Source: Mycogone perniciosa (lineage: Eukaryota > Ascomycota > Sordariomycetes > Hypocreales > Hypocreaceae). From it: a stretch of DNA of 64,000 nucleotides. The DNA lies in assembly GCA_025331125.1 (NCBI GenBank), contig JAOALB010000159.1, forward strand, positions 1 to 64,000, given 5' to 3'. The position numbers were made by a program, and so were the translations under genes. A model generated the notes under the pieces. That model saw only the letters and a list, made by a program, of their open reading frames with translations, ran no database searches and was not told the origin of the DNA. Positions 36,285-46,733 of the stretch are shown here, in pieces; position 1 is the stretch's first letter; each line of letters begins with the position of its first letter.

Positions 36285-39114
36285 TTCCAAGGACTTGATT
36301 TAAACCTAAAATCTCTTAGGTTCTCTAAGAATCGTTGGTGTGTGCTAGGAATTTAAACCATAGATGCAATAAGAATGCTTGTTTGTTGGAACACTAAACT
36401 CACCTGCTTCGTAGTTGCTTATGAAAAGGAAAGCTAAAGATTCCGAACATTGTGAGAAGGCATTTCTGACTTTTGTGCACTATTTCGTCTGCAGCCATGT
36501 AGAAGTCGAAGTAGTCGAGGTGCATGGACTTGAAAATGTTTTTTTCTTCTTCACTGCATCGTAGTATCCCCATAATAACTTAACGATAACATCTAAGGCT
36601 AATTATCCACACATAGACTTATGTTTGCTGGGTTTTGGTCTGACATAACGAGAATTAGTGTTGGATTAACTACTGTACGAAGTACCATAGGCATACAAAG
36701 TACGGAGTAGAGTCACTTCCTACTCTGATGTATTTATGCACACAGTACTGTAAACAAAGATTATATCTAAACAATCGGACATGCTCATTTAACTACTAGT
36801 AGTAATACTTCGTATTCTGTACGGATATACTACTAATCCCCGAAAGCCGTTGATTACCCTCCCTTAATTTACACGAACACGCTAATGCTGTACGTGGGAT
36901 AATGGGCGTTCGAGTACGGAGTACTCCGTGGCATATCACCGATCAAGCGGAGATAGGAAAAGACAGAAATGACTTATGAGTACTCCGCACTTCGTACAGA
37001 ATGCAGATTCTGGAATATTAAATGTACCAACGTAAGCTTTTTGCCAAATTAGGGGCCACGAAGAGTAGGTTCCAACAGCTTTCCCGAGCAAAATACCGAA
37101 AAATGCCTTCTTCTGACGCTTTTCAATTTTACACCTGACGACGAATGCAGTTAATCCAATAGTATTTGGAACGGGCCAAACACCACTTACGAGTAGGTTG
37201 AGTCTGAAACTGTGGCTCTATGCCCTTCGTTGCAGTCCTGATATTAAAATGTAAGAATACCCCTCCCTATGCAAGCCCATTGTCACTACGAGTAGATCAA
37301 TGTGTTGCACAACGTGGAGAATAGACGCGGGTTCAGGAGCCGGAGCCCTCATGGCCGACCCGTCTACGACCTCATCGCCCTGCTGTGCCAGGCGCACAAT
37401 ACTACAAGTACGCTTTCGGACAAGCTTTTCAGGAAAAGAAACCTGTCTATTATATGGCTTTTCTGCATCGACGGAATCCCTATGCGGGAGATGGACGGGT
37501 GGCTGACATACAGCAGCCATGCACACTAAACTGGAGGTACGGCACCAGCGTGGATTCGTACAATTGGAAGGGATACGAGTGATATGAAGTAGACTGGGGC
37601 AACTTTCCGGTAGCCGCGGACTGCGAGTCACACAATGCCATGGGGAATTGGGGCAACTAGTCCACGTGCCGGAGGTTGTTGGCTGTGTATTTGTGGATAG
37701 AAATAGTACTACTACTACTCCGTACTTCGTACATTAAGATTGAGGTTAAAGGAGATAGTGCCCCTGCTATACAGTATCAACTTACTAGTTTCTATACAGT
37801 ATTTCCCTTGCAAAACAAGGCTAAATCTCTATCATTGGTACTTCATAAAACGATAGCCTTTATCGCGAACTAAGAATATCTTAAAGGATAAAGGTAACTT
37901 GAATTTTTTAGAAAAATACCTATACAGCAGTAGCTGTAAATAGCAATAGCAGCAGCTATAGCGATTAGAAAGATACAGTGCCACGCAAAAAGGCTCGGTA
38001 CATTTTCTATAGAGTTGCCTAACAAAAGTTACCGAAACTTTCTTCTCCCCACTGTACTAGTAATAAGCTTAAGCTTTAGGGACTTAGAGCGTCGTGATAC
38101 TATTGAAGAGTCTGAGCAGTGAGTAGTCTTTCTTGGTCCTCGATGCATACCGTTGAGCGGCGAGATACCCATAACAAGCTTTGGGTGACACTGCCTGCCC
38201 GTTGAGAGTGGGACTTTGAGAGCCTGGGTTTAAGAAGACACGTCCAGGTCAAAGAAACGCCGAGGTCAGAGCACCGCAAAGCCGTGAATCTTTCTTACGC
38301 AAGGCCGATTACAAGGGGGCATGACAATAACCCGCTTACTGTGTAAATTTATGATGCAGGCATCCCACGCCAACTGGGTCAGTAAGCTGATTCTCGGCAA
38401 CTGCGGCTTAGTGGCTTGGGACCGTGGCGCCGGGATATGGTGAGACCCACTCCAAGGCGGATAGGATATCCCTGCTCGGCTTCGAGTAGGCTAATCGTTG
38501 GTGAATCATGAGTGCCCAAACCGTCAGGGCTCTTTGAATAATTCATTACTAATATGCTCGGGATTCTACGGGCCAAGATTATTATTACGTGGCTTTCCTT
38601 TCATCAATCAGCACGGTTGCTCTCAATCTTTGGCACAGACCATCATGTTGAGTCTGGCCACGGTCATCCAGAAGCTTGGTTCCAATAGCAGTAGTAACGA
38701 CAGCAAGGCCTTTTGAACACGAAGTATGAAGTACATACTTATGGTTTAATAGACGTATGCATCCATTGTTAAGCTTTCAGCATTTCTGTTTCTTCCGAGA
38801 ACTGTCGTCATTGTTGAATCACAGCTCAAGTGGGGTCTTACATCACGCTCTCCGGCTATCCGCACTTTCGATGCAATTGGATGTCTGCGATCAAGTAATG
38901 AGTGATGGAAAGCATGTTTGTTCGGTGTCTGTCAGGCTGATTGAATTGCCATCGCATACCCGATTGATATGACTAGAAATCTCCGCATTCAGCCGCAACC
39001 ACCAAGTATAAGAAGCACCTGGAGACTTGAGGATGGACTGAATTGGCTCCTCTCCCGTCGGAACATCGCGACGACATAGCATTTCCAAAGGGCATTCAGA
39101 GCATCAAGAGCATC
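36285..39114. other. Gene-poor interval rich in the 9-mer motif
   Basis: Apart from the weak remnant at 37300-37640, I see no gene. TACGGAGTA/TACTCCGTA or TACGAAGTA-type motifs occur near 36676, 36700, 36812, 36916 and 37717-37730. Frames at 38498-38716 and 38757-38972 have no supporting features. Confidence 0.5.
37300..37640 (+). pseudogene. Possible decayed small gene
   Basis: One plus frame reads QYYKYAFGQAFQEKKPVYYM, HRRNPYAGDGRVADIQQP and, past a TGA, YEVDWGNFPVAADCESHNAM. This is more protein-like than chance. The piece before it (SPHGRPVYDLIALLCQ) is in another frame, so a frameshift plus a stop would be needed. No family is recognised and there is no start. Confidence 0.25.
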
Positions 39115-40137
39115 ATGGCATCTTCAAATCTCCCCAGCACAATAAGAGCCGTCCACCAGCTGGACCCAAAATCCTCAACCCTCGCTCTGGTCCAAACCCC
39201 TCTTCCCGCCCCCTCTGATCCAGAAGACCACCTCATTCAAGTCAAGGCCACAACACCGTGTCTCAACGAACTCACCTGGGAAGTCAGCTTCCCGCACCTC
39301 TTCTCCCCAGGCCGTGAGCGAGTCCCATGTACTGAATGCGCCGGCATTGTCATTTCATCGCCAGATTCCAGTCCATTTAAGCCCGGCGATGAGGTCTATT
39401 CCCGTGTACCTGCTAATCGCACGGGCTGTCTTCGCGAATACACGCTCATTCGAACATCGGAACTCGCGCTGAAGCCGAAGTCGCTTGGCTGGATTGAAAC
39501 GGCCGCGACGCCATTGAGTTCCGTAACAGCCTGGCAGGGGTTATTCGAGCATGGAATTTTGGATCAGAAAGGCGTTCACGGTGAAACTGAAGGAAAAGCG
39601 AAGAATGAAAAATTGAGGGTGTTGATCACAGCTGCGGGAGGCAGTGTCGGGAGCTGGGCCGTTCAATTTGCCGCAGCCGCAGGAGCGGGTGCTGTCATCG
39701 CTGTGTGCGGTTCATCAAAGGCGCAGGAAGTCTTGAACGCTGGCGCAACGGAGATAATCGACTATACAAAGCAATCCGTTGACGATTGGGCCAAGGAGGA
39801 TGAGTCTCGACAGGTCGACATGGTCCTGGATTGCATTGGAGGCGATTCACTAGCAGGATGTTGGTTCGCCGTAAAGGAAAACGGAGTCCTACTAAGCGTC
39901 GCGGATGCCCCAGATTCGTTGAAGCCCAAGTCTGTTAATAAGAAGTTGGCAAAGAGCGCTTGGTTCCTGATGGAGTGCAGAGGAAGTGATCTGGCTGAGA
40001 TTGCAGAGGTTATTGACGCAGGCAAGGCGGGGCCTTGGATTGACAGTGTAGTCGAGTTTGAGGACTTTCAAAAGGCGTTCGACATAGTCCAGGGAAAACA
40101 CGCCAAGGGAAAGGTGATGATCAAAGTAGCAGTGTAA
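39115..40137 (+). CDS. Zinc-free MDR oxidoreductase (quinone-oxidoreductase-like)
   Basis: A single exon encodes 340 aa from the ATG at 39115. The protein has the medium-chain dehydrogenase/reductase layout: a GroES-like N-terminal half (ECAGIVISS, FKPGDEVYSRVPANRTGCLR) and a Rossmann nucleotide-binding half with AAGGSVGSWAVQFAAAAG, the AxxGxVG fingerprint. The stretch DMVLDCIGGDSL and a C-terminal GKVMIKVAV follow. The Cys/His zinc ligands of alcohol dehydrogenases are missing, which points to NADPH-dependent quinone or enone reduction. Substrate and pathway are unknown. It stands alone, with no co-oriented biosynthetic neighbours. Confidence 0.9.
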   Translation: MASSNLPSTIRAVHQLDPKSSTLALVQTPLPAPSDPEDHLIQVKATTPCLNELTWEVSFPHLFSPGRERVPCTECAGIVISSPDSSPFKPGDEVYSRVPANRTGCLREYTLIRTSELALKPKSLGWIETAATPLSSVTAWQGLFEHGILDQKGVHGETEGKAKNEKLRVLITAAGGSVGSWAVQFAAAAGAGAVIAVCGSSKAQEVLNAGATEIIDYTKQSVDDWAKEDESRQVDMVLDCIGGDSLAGCWFAVKENGVLLSVADAPDSLKPKSVNKKLAKSAWFLMECRGSDLAEIAEVIDAGKAGPWIDSVVEFEDFQKAFDIVQGKHAKGKVMIKVAV

Positions 40138-41061
40138 GAGGATGGAGGTACGACATACGGATTACGATAGGCTGGCAATCACATCACCACTCTCGGAACT
40201 ATCTCGTATTTGCCGCTGTTGGATGCGAATTAAGCTATGGTGACCCCCAACTCATACCTCGTAATACATAAGTGCCGTGCGGGCTAATGGGGGGTCGCCG
40301 ATGTTTACTTAATTAGGCAGGGTTAACAAGCAACTGATATCATAGCTATCTAGGTATTCAGCGGTTCTTTCACTTCGTGTCAGAACAGGCCTTAAGTCAA
40401 TGACCTATCTACAAAACTGGTGTCCTGCTTGTTTGTTTGTTTGCCAATCAAACTAAGCGGAATTTTGACCAGAAGACATCAGATCCCCCTTGTTAAAGCC
40501 GACCCGATGGTCAATATATCCACGACAGCTTCAATGTCTGCAAATTGTCTAAGTGATCTTCCGTGAGAATTTGAATAATAAGGGCGTTTGCGATTACGAA
40601 GTATCTAGTTGTAGCCATATGCGGCAGCAGGCGCCGCGATCATCCCACTGTAGCTGAGAAGACTTGGAAGGTGACGCCGGAGTGGAACGCCGGAGGTTTG
40701 GCGGGAGTCCGGGTCAAGCGGGCTCCACTGCTCCGGCTGAATCCCATTCTACTTATCCGGGTGCAACAACATCTCAACCTCTCTTCGTACCGACGGTTAA
40801 TAAACTGGCAGAAATCGCATTTTTGCGAGTAATTGGAGCAGCAAATGGAGCGTGCTTCCGCAATGTAACCTTCCGGATATTGCGCCGAATGCACTCCGTA
40901 CCCCGCGAAAAGTGGGAGATGATCTGCATCCAGGCCACCAGATTGAGTCAAATGAAGAGATCTGAATGGCGATCAGTCCATAAACGTAACTGGAGTCTGC
41001 TGTTTTTTTAATGACATGATAGACGGTTGAATGCCTTCATGTAGGCTAGTTATTGCACAAG
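40138..41061. other. Intergenic region upstream of the GH92 gene
   Basis: No gene is supported. Overlapping frames on both strands at 40640-41011 contain CCGGAG/CTCCGG inverted pieces and no recognisable protein. Confidence 0.5.
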
Positions 41062-41069
41062 TATAAATA
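41062..41069 (+). promoter_or_regulatory. TATA box of the GH92 gene
   Basis: TATAAATA lies about 200 bp before the ATG at 41270. A short reiteration of GTCGTGAG (about 41223-41240) lies in the presumed 5' leader. Confidence 0.4.
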
Positions 41070-41269
41070 CACTTGATGATAAAACTTGGCGAGACTTCCC
41101 GTTGAGCAGCCCAGTGGTGGTCGTTGTGACACTGCAAGGATTGGCAGCCAACCAGACCCTTTGTTTCAAGCTACAATTCTTCACATTCAGTCAGTGTTGT
41201 GTGGTCATCGTCTCCATCGTGAGTCGTGAGAAGTCGTGAGCGGCTCTTATACCTGCGGGCGTTGAAACG

Positions 41270-43843
41270 ATGTATCCAAAACTCACCATCGCGGCATCTC
41301 TTGTGCCGTTTTTGGCATCAACTTCGGTAGCTTCGCCGTCTGCTGTCTACCCTCCTCGCGATACAGCAGCTGAAGCAGCGGCATATCATACCAATGCCGG
41401 CGTCCTGAAGTTCGTCAATCCACTTATCGGTACACGAGGCCTTGACTATGATCCCAACACCAATGGCGGCATGATCCCATCTGTGTCGCCCCCCTTTGGT
41501 ATGACGCGTTGGACGCCCCAAACGCGCGAAAACTTTATCTCTCAGGTGCCCTACTCGGACCATGACCATCGTATGCACGGCTTCCAGGCAACACACCAAC
41601 CAGCCATTTGGATGGGCGAAAATGGCCATGTCACACTCATGCCAGGCCTGGGTGATGATATTCGTCCTCTATTCCAAGACCGCGGATTGGCGTTCCAGAA
41701 GAAGGACGAGAAGAGCACGGCATATGTGTATGAGGTAACCCTTGATGCGGACTCGGCTGGCAACCATGGCTGGAACTTGACGGAGGAGTGGGCTGCGAAT
41801 GAATGGGGAGCGGAGTGTCCGCCATGTCCTGGTGGAGCAGCAAACGTCCCGGACGATGTGCGACAGGGCGCCAATAGCCGTGTGAGAAGAGGCCTGGTTC
41901 TTCCAGAGTCAGAAAATCTTTATGGACCCCGATCACTTGCCAATGTTTCGGCTGAAGCTGACGCCCATGGATATCACCGTGCGATTAAGGTAGCGATGAG
42001 TGCGTCTGCGCATGTAGGCCATCTACGAATTGACTTCAAGGACCAGCAGCAAGAACAACCGCATTTCATCATCCAGGCTAGCCGACTTAATTGGACGGGT
42101 AGTGTTGAGATTAACGCGGCAAACCATGAAGTGTCAGGCAGTAACTCCCAGCGACATGATTACCTGTTGGGTCCAGATAACCCGAAGTCCTTCAAGTTGT
42201 ACTTCGTTTCTCGATTCTCAGCACCGTTCACATCATACGGAGTCACTCGCGCAGGTAATGTTACGAAAGGACAAGCAAAGGCAGACGGCAAGTTTGTCGG
42301 AGCGTATGTTATCTTTGAAAAAGCGGTTCAGAGAGTCGAAGTGCGAACGGGAGTGTCGTTTGTCAGTGTAGAACAGGCGAGGAAGAATCTGGATATTGAG
42401 ATCCCCGATGGCACTTCGTTCGAGACTACTGTTCATAATGTCAAATCTTCCTGGGCCGAGAAACTAGGACGGGTCGCCATCTCGGGGGTGAACAAGACTG
42501 ATCCGTCAAATGACCCTCGAACTATCTTCTACAGCAGCCTCTTCCACGCTTTGCAATACCCCAACGATTTCTCTGAGCCTACCACAAAGGTAAATGGAGG
42601 ACTGCGCCGCTACTACAGCGGCTACACTGACAGTGTCCATGAAGAAGAGGACTCTTACTACCAATCATGGTCTATCTGGGATACCTACCGAGCTGAGCAC
42701 TCGCTTATCAGCATCTTCGCCCCAGAGCGTGTCGACTCTATGATGCGCAGCCTGCTCAAGATCTTCGATTGGAGCGGTAGACTGCCATTGTGGGCCAACA
42801 TGGTCGAGACTAACATCATGATTGCGACAAACGCCGACGCTGTTATTGCAAACGCATTGGCCCGGGGCTTCAAGAACTTCAACATCACCAGGGCCTGGCA
42901 AGCTGTTCACAAAAACGCATATGTACCTCCAGAGAGGGATACTGAACTCCTTTACTATGATCGAGAACCAGGCACTCCACACGAAGCCCGCGCCGGATTG
43001 ACAAGCTATATGCAACATGGCTGGGTCGACAACGACCGCTGGTCCGAATCAGCCAGTCGCACGCTCGACTACTCGTTCAATGACTATGCTACAGCAGTGG
43101 TCGCCGCACATGCCGGGGACAACATAACTACAAAGGAACTGCTCGCTCGATCGCGCAGCTATGCTACAATCTGGAACCCAGACACCCAATTTGTGCAAGC
43201 TCGCAACTCCAACGGCACCTGGGCTCGTGACTCATGGGGCTTCACGGAGGGAGACAAATGGGTCTACAGCTTTGACGTGATGCACGACGTAGGCGGCCTA
43301 GCATCACTGTTCAAAGGTGGCAAAAAAGCTATGAAGGAGAAGCTGGATGCTCACTTCCTCGGAGGACACAATGACCACACCAACGAACCATCACACCACG
43401 TACCATTCATGTATTCGATGATAGGTTACCCCAATGACGCTGCAGAATGGGTGCGACGGATCGCCTACTCGAATTACAATGCTACGGCAGCTGGGCTCAG
43501 CGGCAACGATGACTTGGGTCAGATGAGTGCGTGGTATGTGTTTTCTTCGCTGGGCTTTTATCCTGTCAACTCAGCGAGTGATGAGTACATTGTAGCCTCG
43601 CCGTTCTTTGACGAGGTGAAGATTCAGCTGCCTGAAGGGCCTGGTGTGTTTGACAAGAAGAAGCTTGTGATTTCGGCCCCAGGAGCGGGAACTGCTGCAA
43701 AGCCATACATCAAGTCGCTCAAGGTGGATGGCAAAAGTATCGATCGACCTGTGCTGAAGCATAGTCAGATCGTGGGGGCTCGGAAGATTGAGTTTGAGAT
43801 GAGCTCGAAGCCGACGACCTGGGGACAGAAAGGAACGGTATGA
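41270..43843 (+). CDS. Secreted GH92 alpha-1,2-mannosidase
   Basis: A single exon encodes 857 aa with a signal peptide (MYPKLTIAASLVPFLASTSVA). The N-terminal beta domain starts with FVNPLIGTRG and carries NGGMIPSVSPPFGMTRWTPQ and HGFQATHQPAIWMG. The (alpha/alpha)6 domain contains SWSIWDTYRAEHSLISIF, HNDHTNEPSHHVPFMYS with the likely acid Glu (about residue 706), and GNDDLGQMSAWYVFSSLGFY with the Asp pair that supports the base/Ca2+ site. These are diagnostic for glycoside hydrolase family 92, calcium-dependent exo-mannosidases. Several N-glycosylation sequons are present. The likely role is trimming of alpha-mannans or N-glycans outside the cell. Full length; no defect seen. Confidence 0.95.
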   Translation: MYPKLTIAASLVPFLASTSVASPSAVYPPRDTAAEAAAYHTNAGVLKFVNPLIGTRGLDYDPNTNGGMIPSVSPPFGMTRWTPQTRENFISQVPYSDHDHRMHGFQATHQPAIWMGENGHVTLMPGLGDDIRPLFQDRGLAFQKKDEKSTAYVYEVTLDADSAGNHGWNLTEEWAANEWGAECPPCPGGAANVPDDVRQGANSRVRRGLVLPESENLYGPRSLANVSAEADAHGYHRAIKVAMSASAHVGHLRIDFKDQQQEQPHFIIQASRLNWTGSVEINAANHEVSGSNSQRHDYLLGPDNPKSFKLYFVSRFSAPFTSYGVTRAGNVTKGQAKADGKFVGAYVIFEKAVQRVEVRTGVSFVSVEQARKNLDIEIPDGTSFETTVHNVKSSWAEKLGRVAISGVNKTDPSNDPRTIFYSSLFHALQYPNDFSEPTTKVNGGLRRYYSGYTDSVHEEEDSYYQSWSIWDTYRAEHSLISIFAPERVDSMMRSLLKIFDWSGRLPLWANMVETNIMIATNADAVIANALARGFKNFNITRAWQAVHKNAYVPPERDTELLYYDREPGTPHEARAGLTSYMQHGWVDNDRWSESASRTLDYSFNDYATAVVAAHAGDNITTKELLARSRSYATIWNPDTQFVQARNSNGTWARDSWGFTEGDKWVYSFDVMHDVGGLASLFKGGKKAMKEKLDAHFLGGHNDHTNEPSHHVPFMYSMIGYPNDAAEWVRRIAYSNYNATAAGLSGNDDLGQMSAWYVFSSLGFYPVNSASDEYIVASPFFDEVKIQLPEGPGVFDKKKLVISAPGAGTAAKPYIKSLKVDGKSIDRPVLKHSQIVGARKIEFEMSSKPTTWGQKGTV

Positions 43844-44023
43844 GTTGTTAGTTATCGCTTTGTAATTTTCTCGTGATGAATCACTTTGTGAAGAGCCTAA
43901 ATACAGCCTTTGTATACTTTATCAACAACCTCACCGTCCAAAACTGCTCATATCCCCTGTCAAAATCTGCCTCCAGCGGATTCTTGTCTGTCAATATGAC
44001 ACAAGGTTGAGATCATGACTTCA

Positions 44024-44668
44024 TTAGCCGGAAGAACCAGCCTTGAGATCCTCGTGGTCGCTTAACTCTTCCATCATTTCGGCGTGTGCTAGTTCCTCCA
44101 TGAGATTTGCAAACACTGGTATCCTTCTCCCCTTGGCTGCCTTTGACTCCGAACCGACATGTATGCAGATTGACTTTTGAACGGGTTGCCGCCGCTCCTC
44201 GCGAGGTGTTGACTTGGATGGTGGACCGGCATCGGTAGGTGATGCGTTTTGTTGCTTGACTTCGACATCCAAAGATAGCTCACGAATGAAGTCGTACGGG
44301 AAAAAATCGTGTGGTGTGGAGGCACTTCGTTTCACAGGTGAGTCTAGGTCTTTGCCGCGGTGCTCCGTGGTGTGCTCCTCTGGGGGATTTGTTGCTTCAT
44401 CCATCCTGGTGACTAGTTTTTGGTCACCGCAGTCCTTGTTCATGATTTTAGGTGTCTCTCTATTCTGTTTGAGAGATTTGCCTTGCATCAACTGAAGCCG
44501 TAGAGATGTCAGAAGCTCCTTGCACGAATCATATATCCCAAGACAAGCGAGCCCCAACAAGACACAAGGAACAATCTGGAGAGGGTCGGCAGTATCATCC
44601 AAACAGAGCTTGATGATCAAGACGTAGAAGAAAAGGAGAATAGTCTCAGTGGCCCACTTGGAAGTCAT
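44024..44668 (-). CDS. Hypothetical protein with two N-terminal membrane segments
   Basis: A single frame encodes 214 aa. Residues 7-22 (TETILLFFYVLIIKLC) and 31-47 (IVPCVLLGLACLGIY) are hydrophobic enough to span a membrane, separated by a short acidic loop. The remaining 160 residues are polar, charged and Ser/Pro-rich, with an amphipathic acidic end (FANLMEELAHAEMMEEL). No known domain is recognised. It is transcribed towards the GH92 gene, leaving 180 bp between stops. Further exons are possible. Confidence 0.6.
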   Translation of the reverse strand: MTSKWATETILLFFYVLIIKLCLDDTADPLQIVPCVLLGLACLGIYDSCKELLTSLRLQLMQGKSLKQNRETPKIMNKDCGDQKLVTRMDEATNPPEEHTTEHRGKDLDSPVKRSASTPHDFFPYDFIRELSLDVEVKQQNASPTDAGPPSKSTPREERRQPVQKSICIHVGSESKAAKGRRIPVFANLMEELAHAEMMEELSDHEDLKAGSSG

Positions 44669-45624
44669 CAGTATGCAAGCTGAGGCTATCGGAGTTCAAC
44701 TGTTGCGATGAAAGCGTAGAGGTTGTTCGTCTCAGACCATTATCGGTATTGGCAAAGAGGCTATTTATAATGATCTCACCTACATCCGAGCATCAAGTCT
44801 CTTGTTTGCTGGTCTTCCACCCAAATTCCATGCTTAATTCCGTGCAACGGTTAATTATCAATGTGAGTGCAGAGGGGAAAAGACATCTGCGGTCACCGCA
44901 TCGATATGCAAATATCCCAACTTCGCGCCCAAAATTCACTTTGCCAAACGAATTTTATCCAGTTTCTTGTTTAGAAGATCAACTCACACAACTCTCGTTT
45001 GCTGGACTCCACCCCTACGTGTTTGCATTGTTGGTTCCACAATTACGTTGACGCGACAGAAGAAGCTGGGAGAATCCTCCATTCTTCCCCAAGTAACCAT
45101 AACGGCAATTCTCATTGCTAATTTTCAGAGTGGAGCCTGCTACTCCCTCTGGAAAGACGCAGGTCTCAATAGTCATTCAAGGTGACACGTAAAGCTGGCA
45201 AGTCAAGAAGTATTGAAGCGATAAGGAAGAGATTTCTCGCGGCACTGCTTGTAATGTGGCTGGAATGGCCCAGGAAAACTATATATAGGAGCTCAGTATT
45301 CTCTTAATATAGACTGAAGTCATGGACTACATGAGATGGGCAGCAACCCTAAGGAACTCACGGCATAGAATGCCAATCGCAAATAGAAGATTTCGACGTA
45401 TGCAAATTGGGAAGATAGTTCGACCCATGTCCTCCAGGAGAGGAGCTTAAGATGAGTTGTGGTGGGCTTTATTTTTCACCATTCTAATTTTGTTTGATGC
45501 GCTCGCCCGAAGGCGCTGTACCGCCTTGAACAATTCAATCTGTCATGTGGTAACCGGCTAGAGGGTCTCGTGCTGATGTCGACTATTGATCCCTACGGGT
45601 TGTTCCTCCTTTTAGTAGGCTGAC
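44669..45624. other. Intergenic region without a supported gene
   Basis: Plus frames at 44749-45051 and 44967-45185 are short and lack domain features. The segment next to 44669 is the probable promoter of the two-TM protein. Confidence 0.5.
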
Positions 45625-46060
45625 TTATGCTCCACACGATGGAAGATCTCTTGCTATATCCATATGTTCAATGACTACGATATATAATGGCGTTTGGCCA
45701 CTATCATTTCTCTTGTTGAGCCCGGAACTAGAACCAATTACTTGCTGTCTGTTTCCTTTCTTAGACCAAGAGAAACCACGTGAATATGTCTTCGGATGTG
45801 AGGAGCTTCGCGGCATCTTTGCTTTCGTTCTATGTAGCCCATGAGGGTGTCCGAATGTCGTTGTCCGTGAAGTTTGGGCCAATACTAAGGTTTACTAATA
45901 GCGAATTTACCGCATTATCACCATTCTCTGCCGCCCACGATGATGGCGTCTAACCATTGATATCTCATGAATTGAAGTTTCCACTGTCCATACTCATCTA
46001 TCAAGCGCTCCAAGACTCACCTATCTTCTGGTGCTTGGGGAAAGTTCCTTTTGATATGTT
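45625..46060 (-). pseudogene. Decayed ankyrin-repeat gene fragment
   Basis: On the minus strand the frame reads DING*TPSSWAAENGDNAV, then DNDIRTPSWAT*NESKDAAK, then KRNDSGQTPLYIVVIEHMD. These are ankyrin units with stops at a Trp position (TGG to TAG) and a Gln position (CAG to TAG). At least one frame change joins the pieces. Both stops are of the type RIP makes. It is unrelated in position and strand to the ankyrin remnant at 30-32 kb but could be a relative of it. Confidence 0.5.
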
Positions 46061-46087
46061 TACATATATGAGTAATACCCCCTCCAT

Positions 46088-46127
46088 AACCCTCTATAAC
46101 CCTGAGCAACCCTAAGCAACCCTAACC
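46088..46127. repeat. Four AACCCT hexamers at exact 10-bp spacing
   Basis: AACCCT begins at 46088, 46098, 46108 and 46118, with the intervening four bases differing (CTAT, GAGC, AAGC, AACC). AACCCT is the complement-strand telomere hexamer, but the 10-bp phase differs from a true telomere tract. It lies about 250 bp upstream of the small mitochondrial-protein gene and could be a clustered binding site in its promoter. Confidence 0.6.
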
Positions 46128-46373
46128 CCCGCCCGCTTCCTCCGTATTTCTGACAAGGTATCTATGGAGAAAGTCGGAATGACCAGATGTCACCAACCAA
46201 CAATACAAACCAGGCATTAGTCGTCGTACGCCGAAGAAAAAAGAACGGTTCCACAGATCCTTGCAGCTTTTCCAATTTTCCCTCATTTCATACCTCACAA
46301 TCCGCCATTCTGCTTTCGAAGCTCTTTGGTGTGCTTTATCCCTGTTTTCCACCACATACACAGACACACCACC

Positions 46374-46733
46374 ATGCGCCCATCCACCAGCTTAATGCGC
46401 GCCGCGCTGCGGCCTCAGCTGAGTCGCAGGGCTGTTCTACCACCATCACAGGCTCTCATGCGATTTCTGTCCTCTACTCCCCGCCGGTTGGCTCAGGAGA
46501 AGCCGTCTGAGCAATCGGCCAAGCCTCAGGCCAGCCAACCCGTGAACAACAACGACGGCGGGCTCCCCGCCTTCAGCTTCGAAGGCCTGGGCATCAGCAA
46601 AAACCTGAAGATCTTCCTTTTCGTTGTCCTCAGCATCTTCGGCACCATCGAGACCTGGTTTTGGTGCAAAGCCGTTTGGGTTTGGTGGAAGGGTGGATCT
46701 CAGAATGGTGAGGCTGAGGCAGCCAAGCAGTGA
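46374..46733 (+). CDS. Small mitochondrial single-pass membrane protein, uncharacterised
   Basis: 119 aa from the ATG at 46374; upstream in-frame codons lie in a non-conserved leader. The first 40 residues are Arg/Ser/Ala-rich with no acidic residue (MRPSTSLMRAALRPQLSRRA...), a typical matrix-targeting presequence. A Gln/Pro/Asn linker follows, and residues 78-98 (LKIFLFVVLSIFGTIETWFWC) form one membrane span ending in an aromatic WCKAVWVWW edge and a short acidic tail. The layout suits an inner-membrane accessory subunit or assembly factor, but no family is recognised. Four phased AACCCT sites lie upstream. Confidence 0.75.
   Translation: MRPSTSLMRAALRPQLSRRAVLPPSQALMRFLSSTPRRLAQEKPSEQSAKPQASQPVNNNDGGLPAFSFEGLGISKNLKIFLFVVLSIFGTIETWFWCKAVWVWWKGGSQNGEAEAAKQ

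Noticed and set aside
40640..41011. Coding sequence upstream of the mannosidase
   Set aside because: Both strands are open with repetitive CCGGAG-type content; it reads as promoter DNA.
41318..43018. Minus-strand frames opposite the mannosidase gene
   Set aside because: They are shadows of the GH92 coding sequence, whose plus-strand translation is full length and diagnostic.
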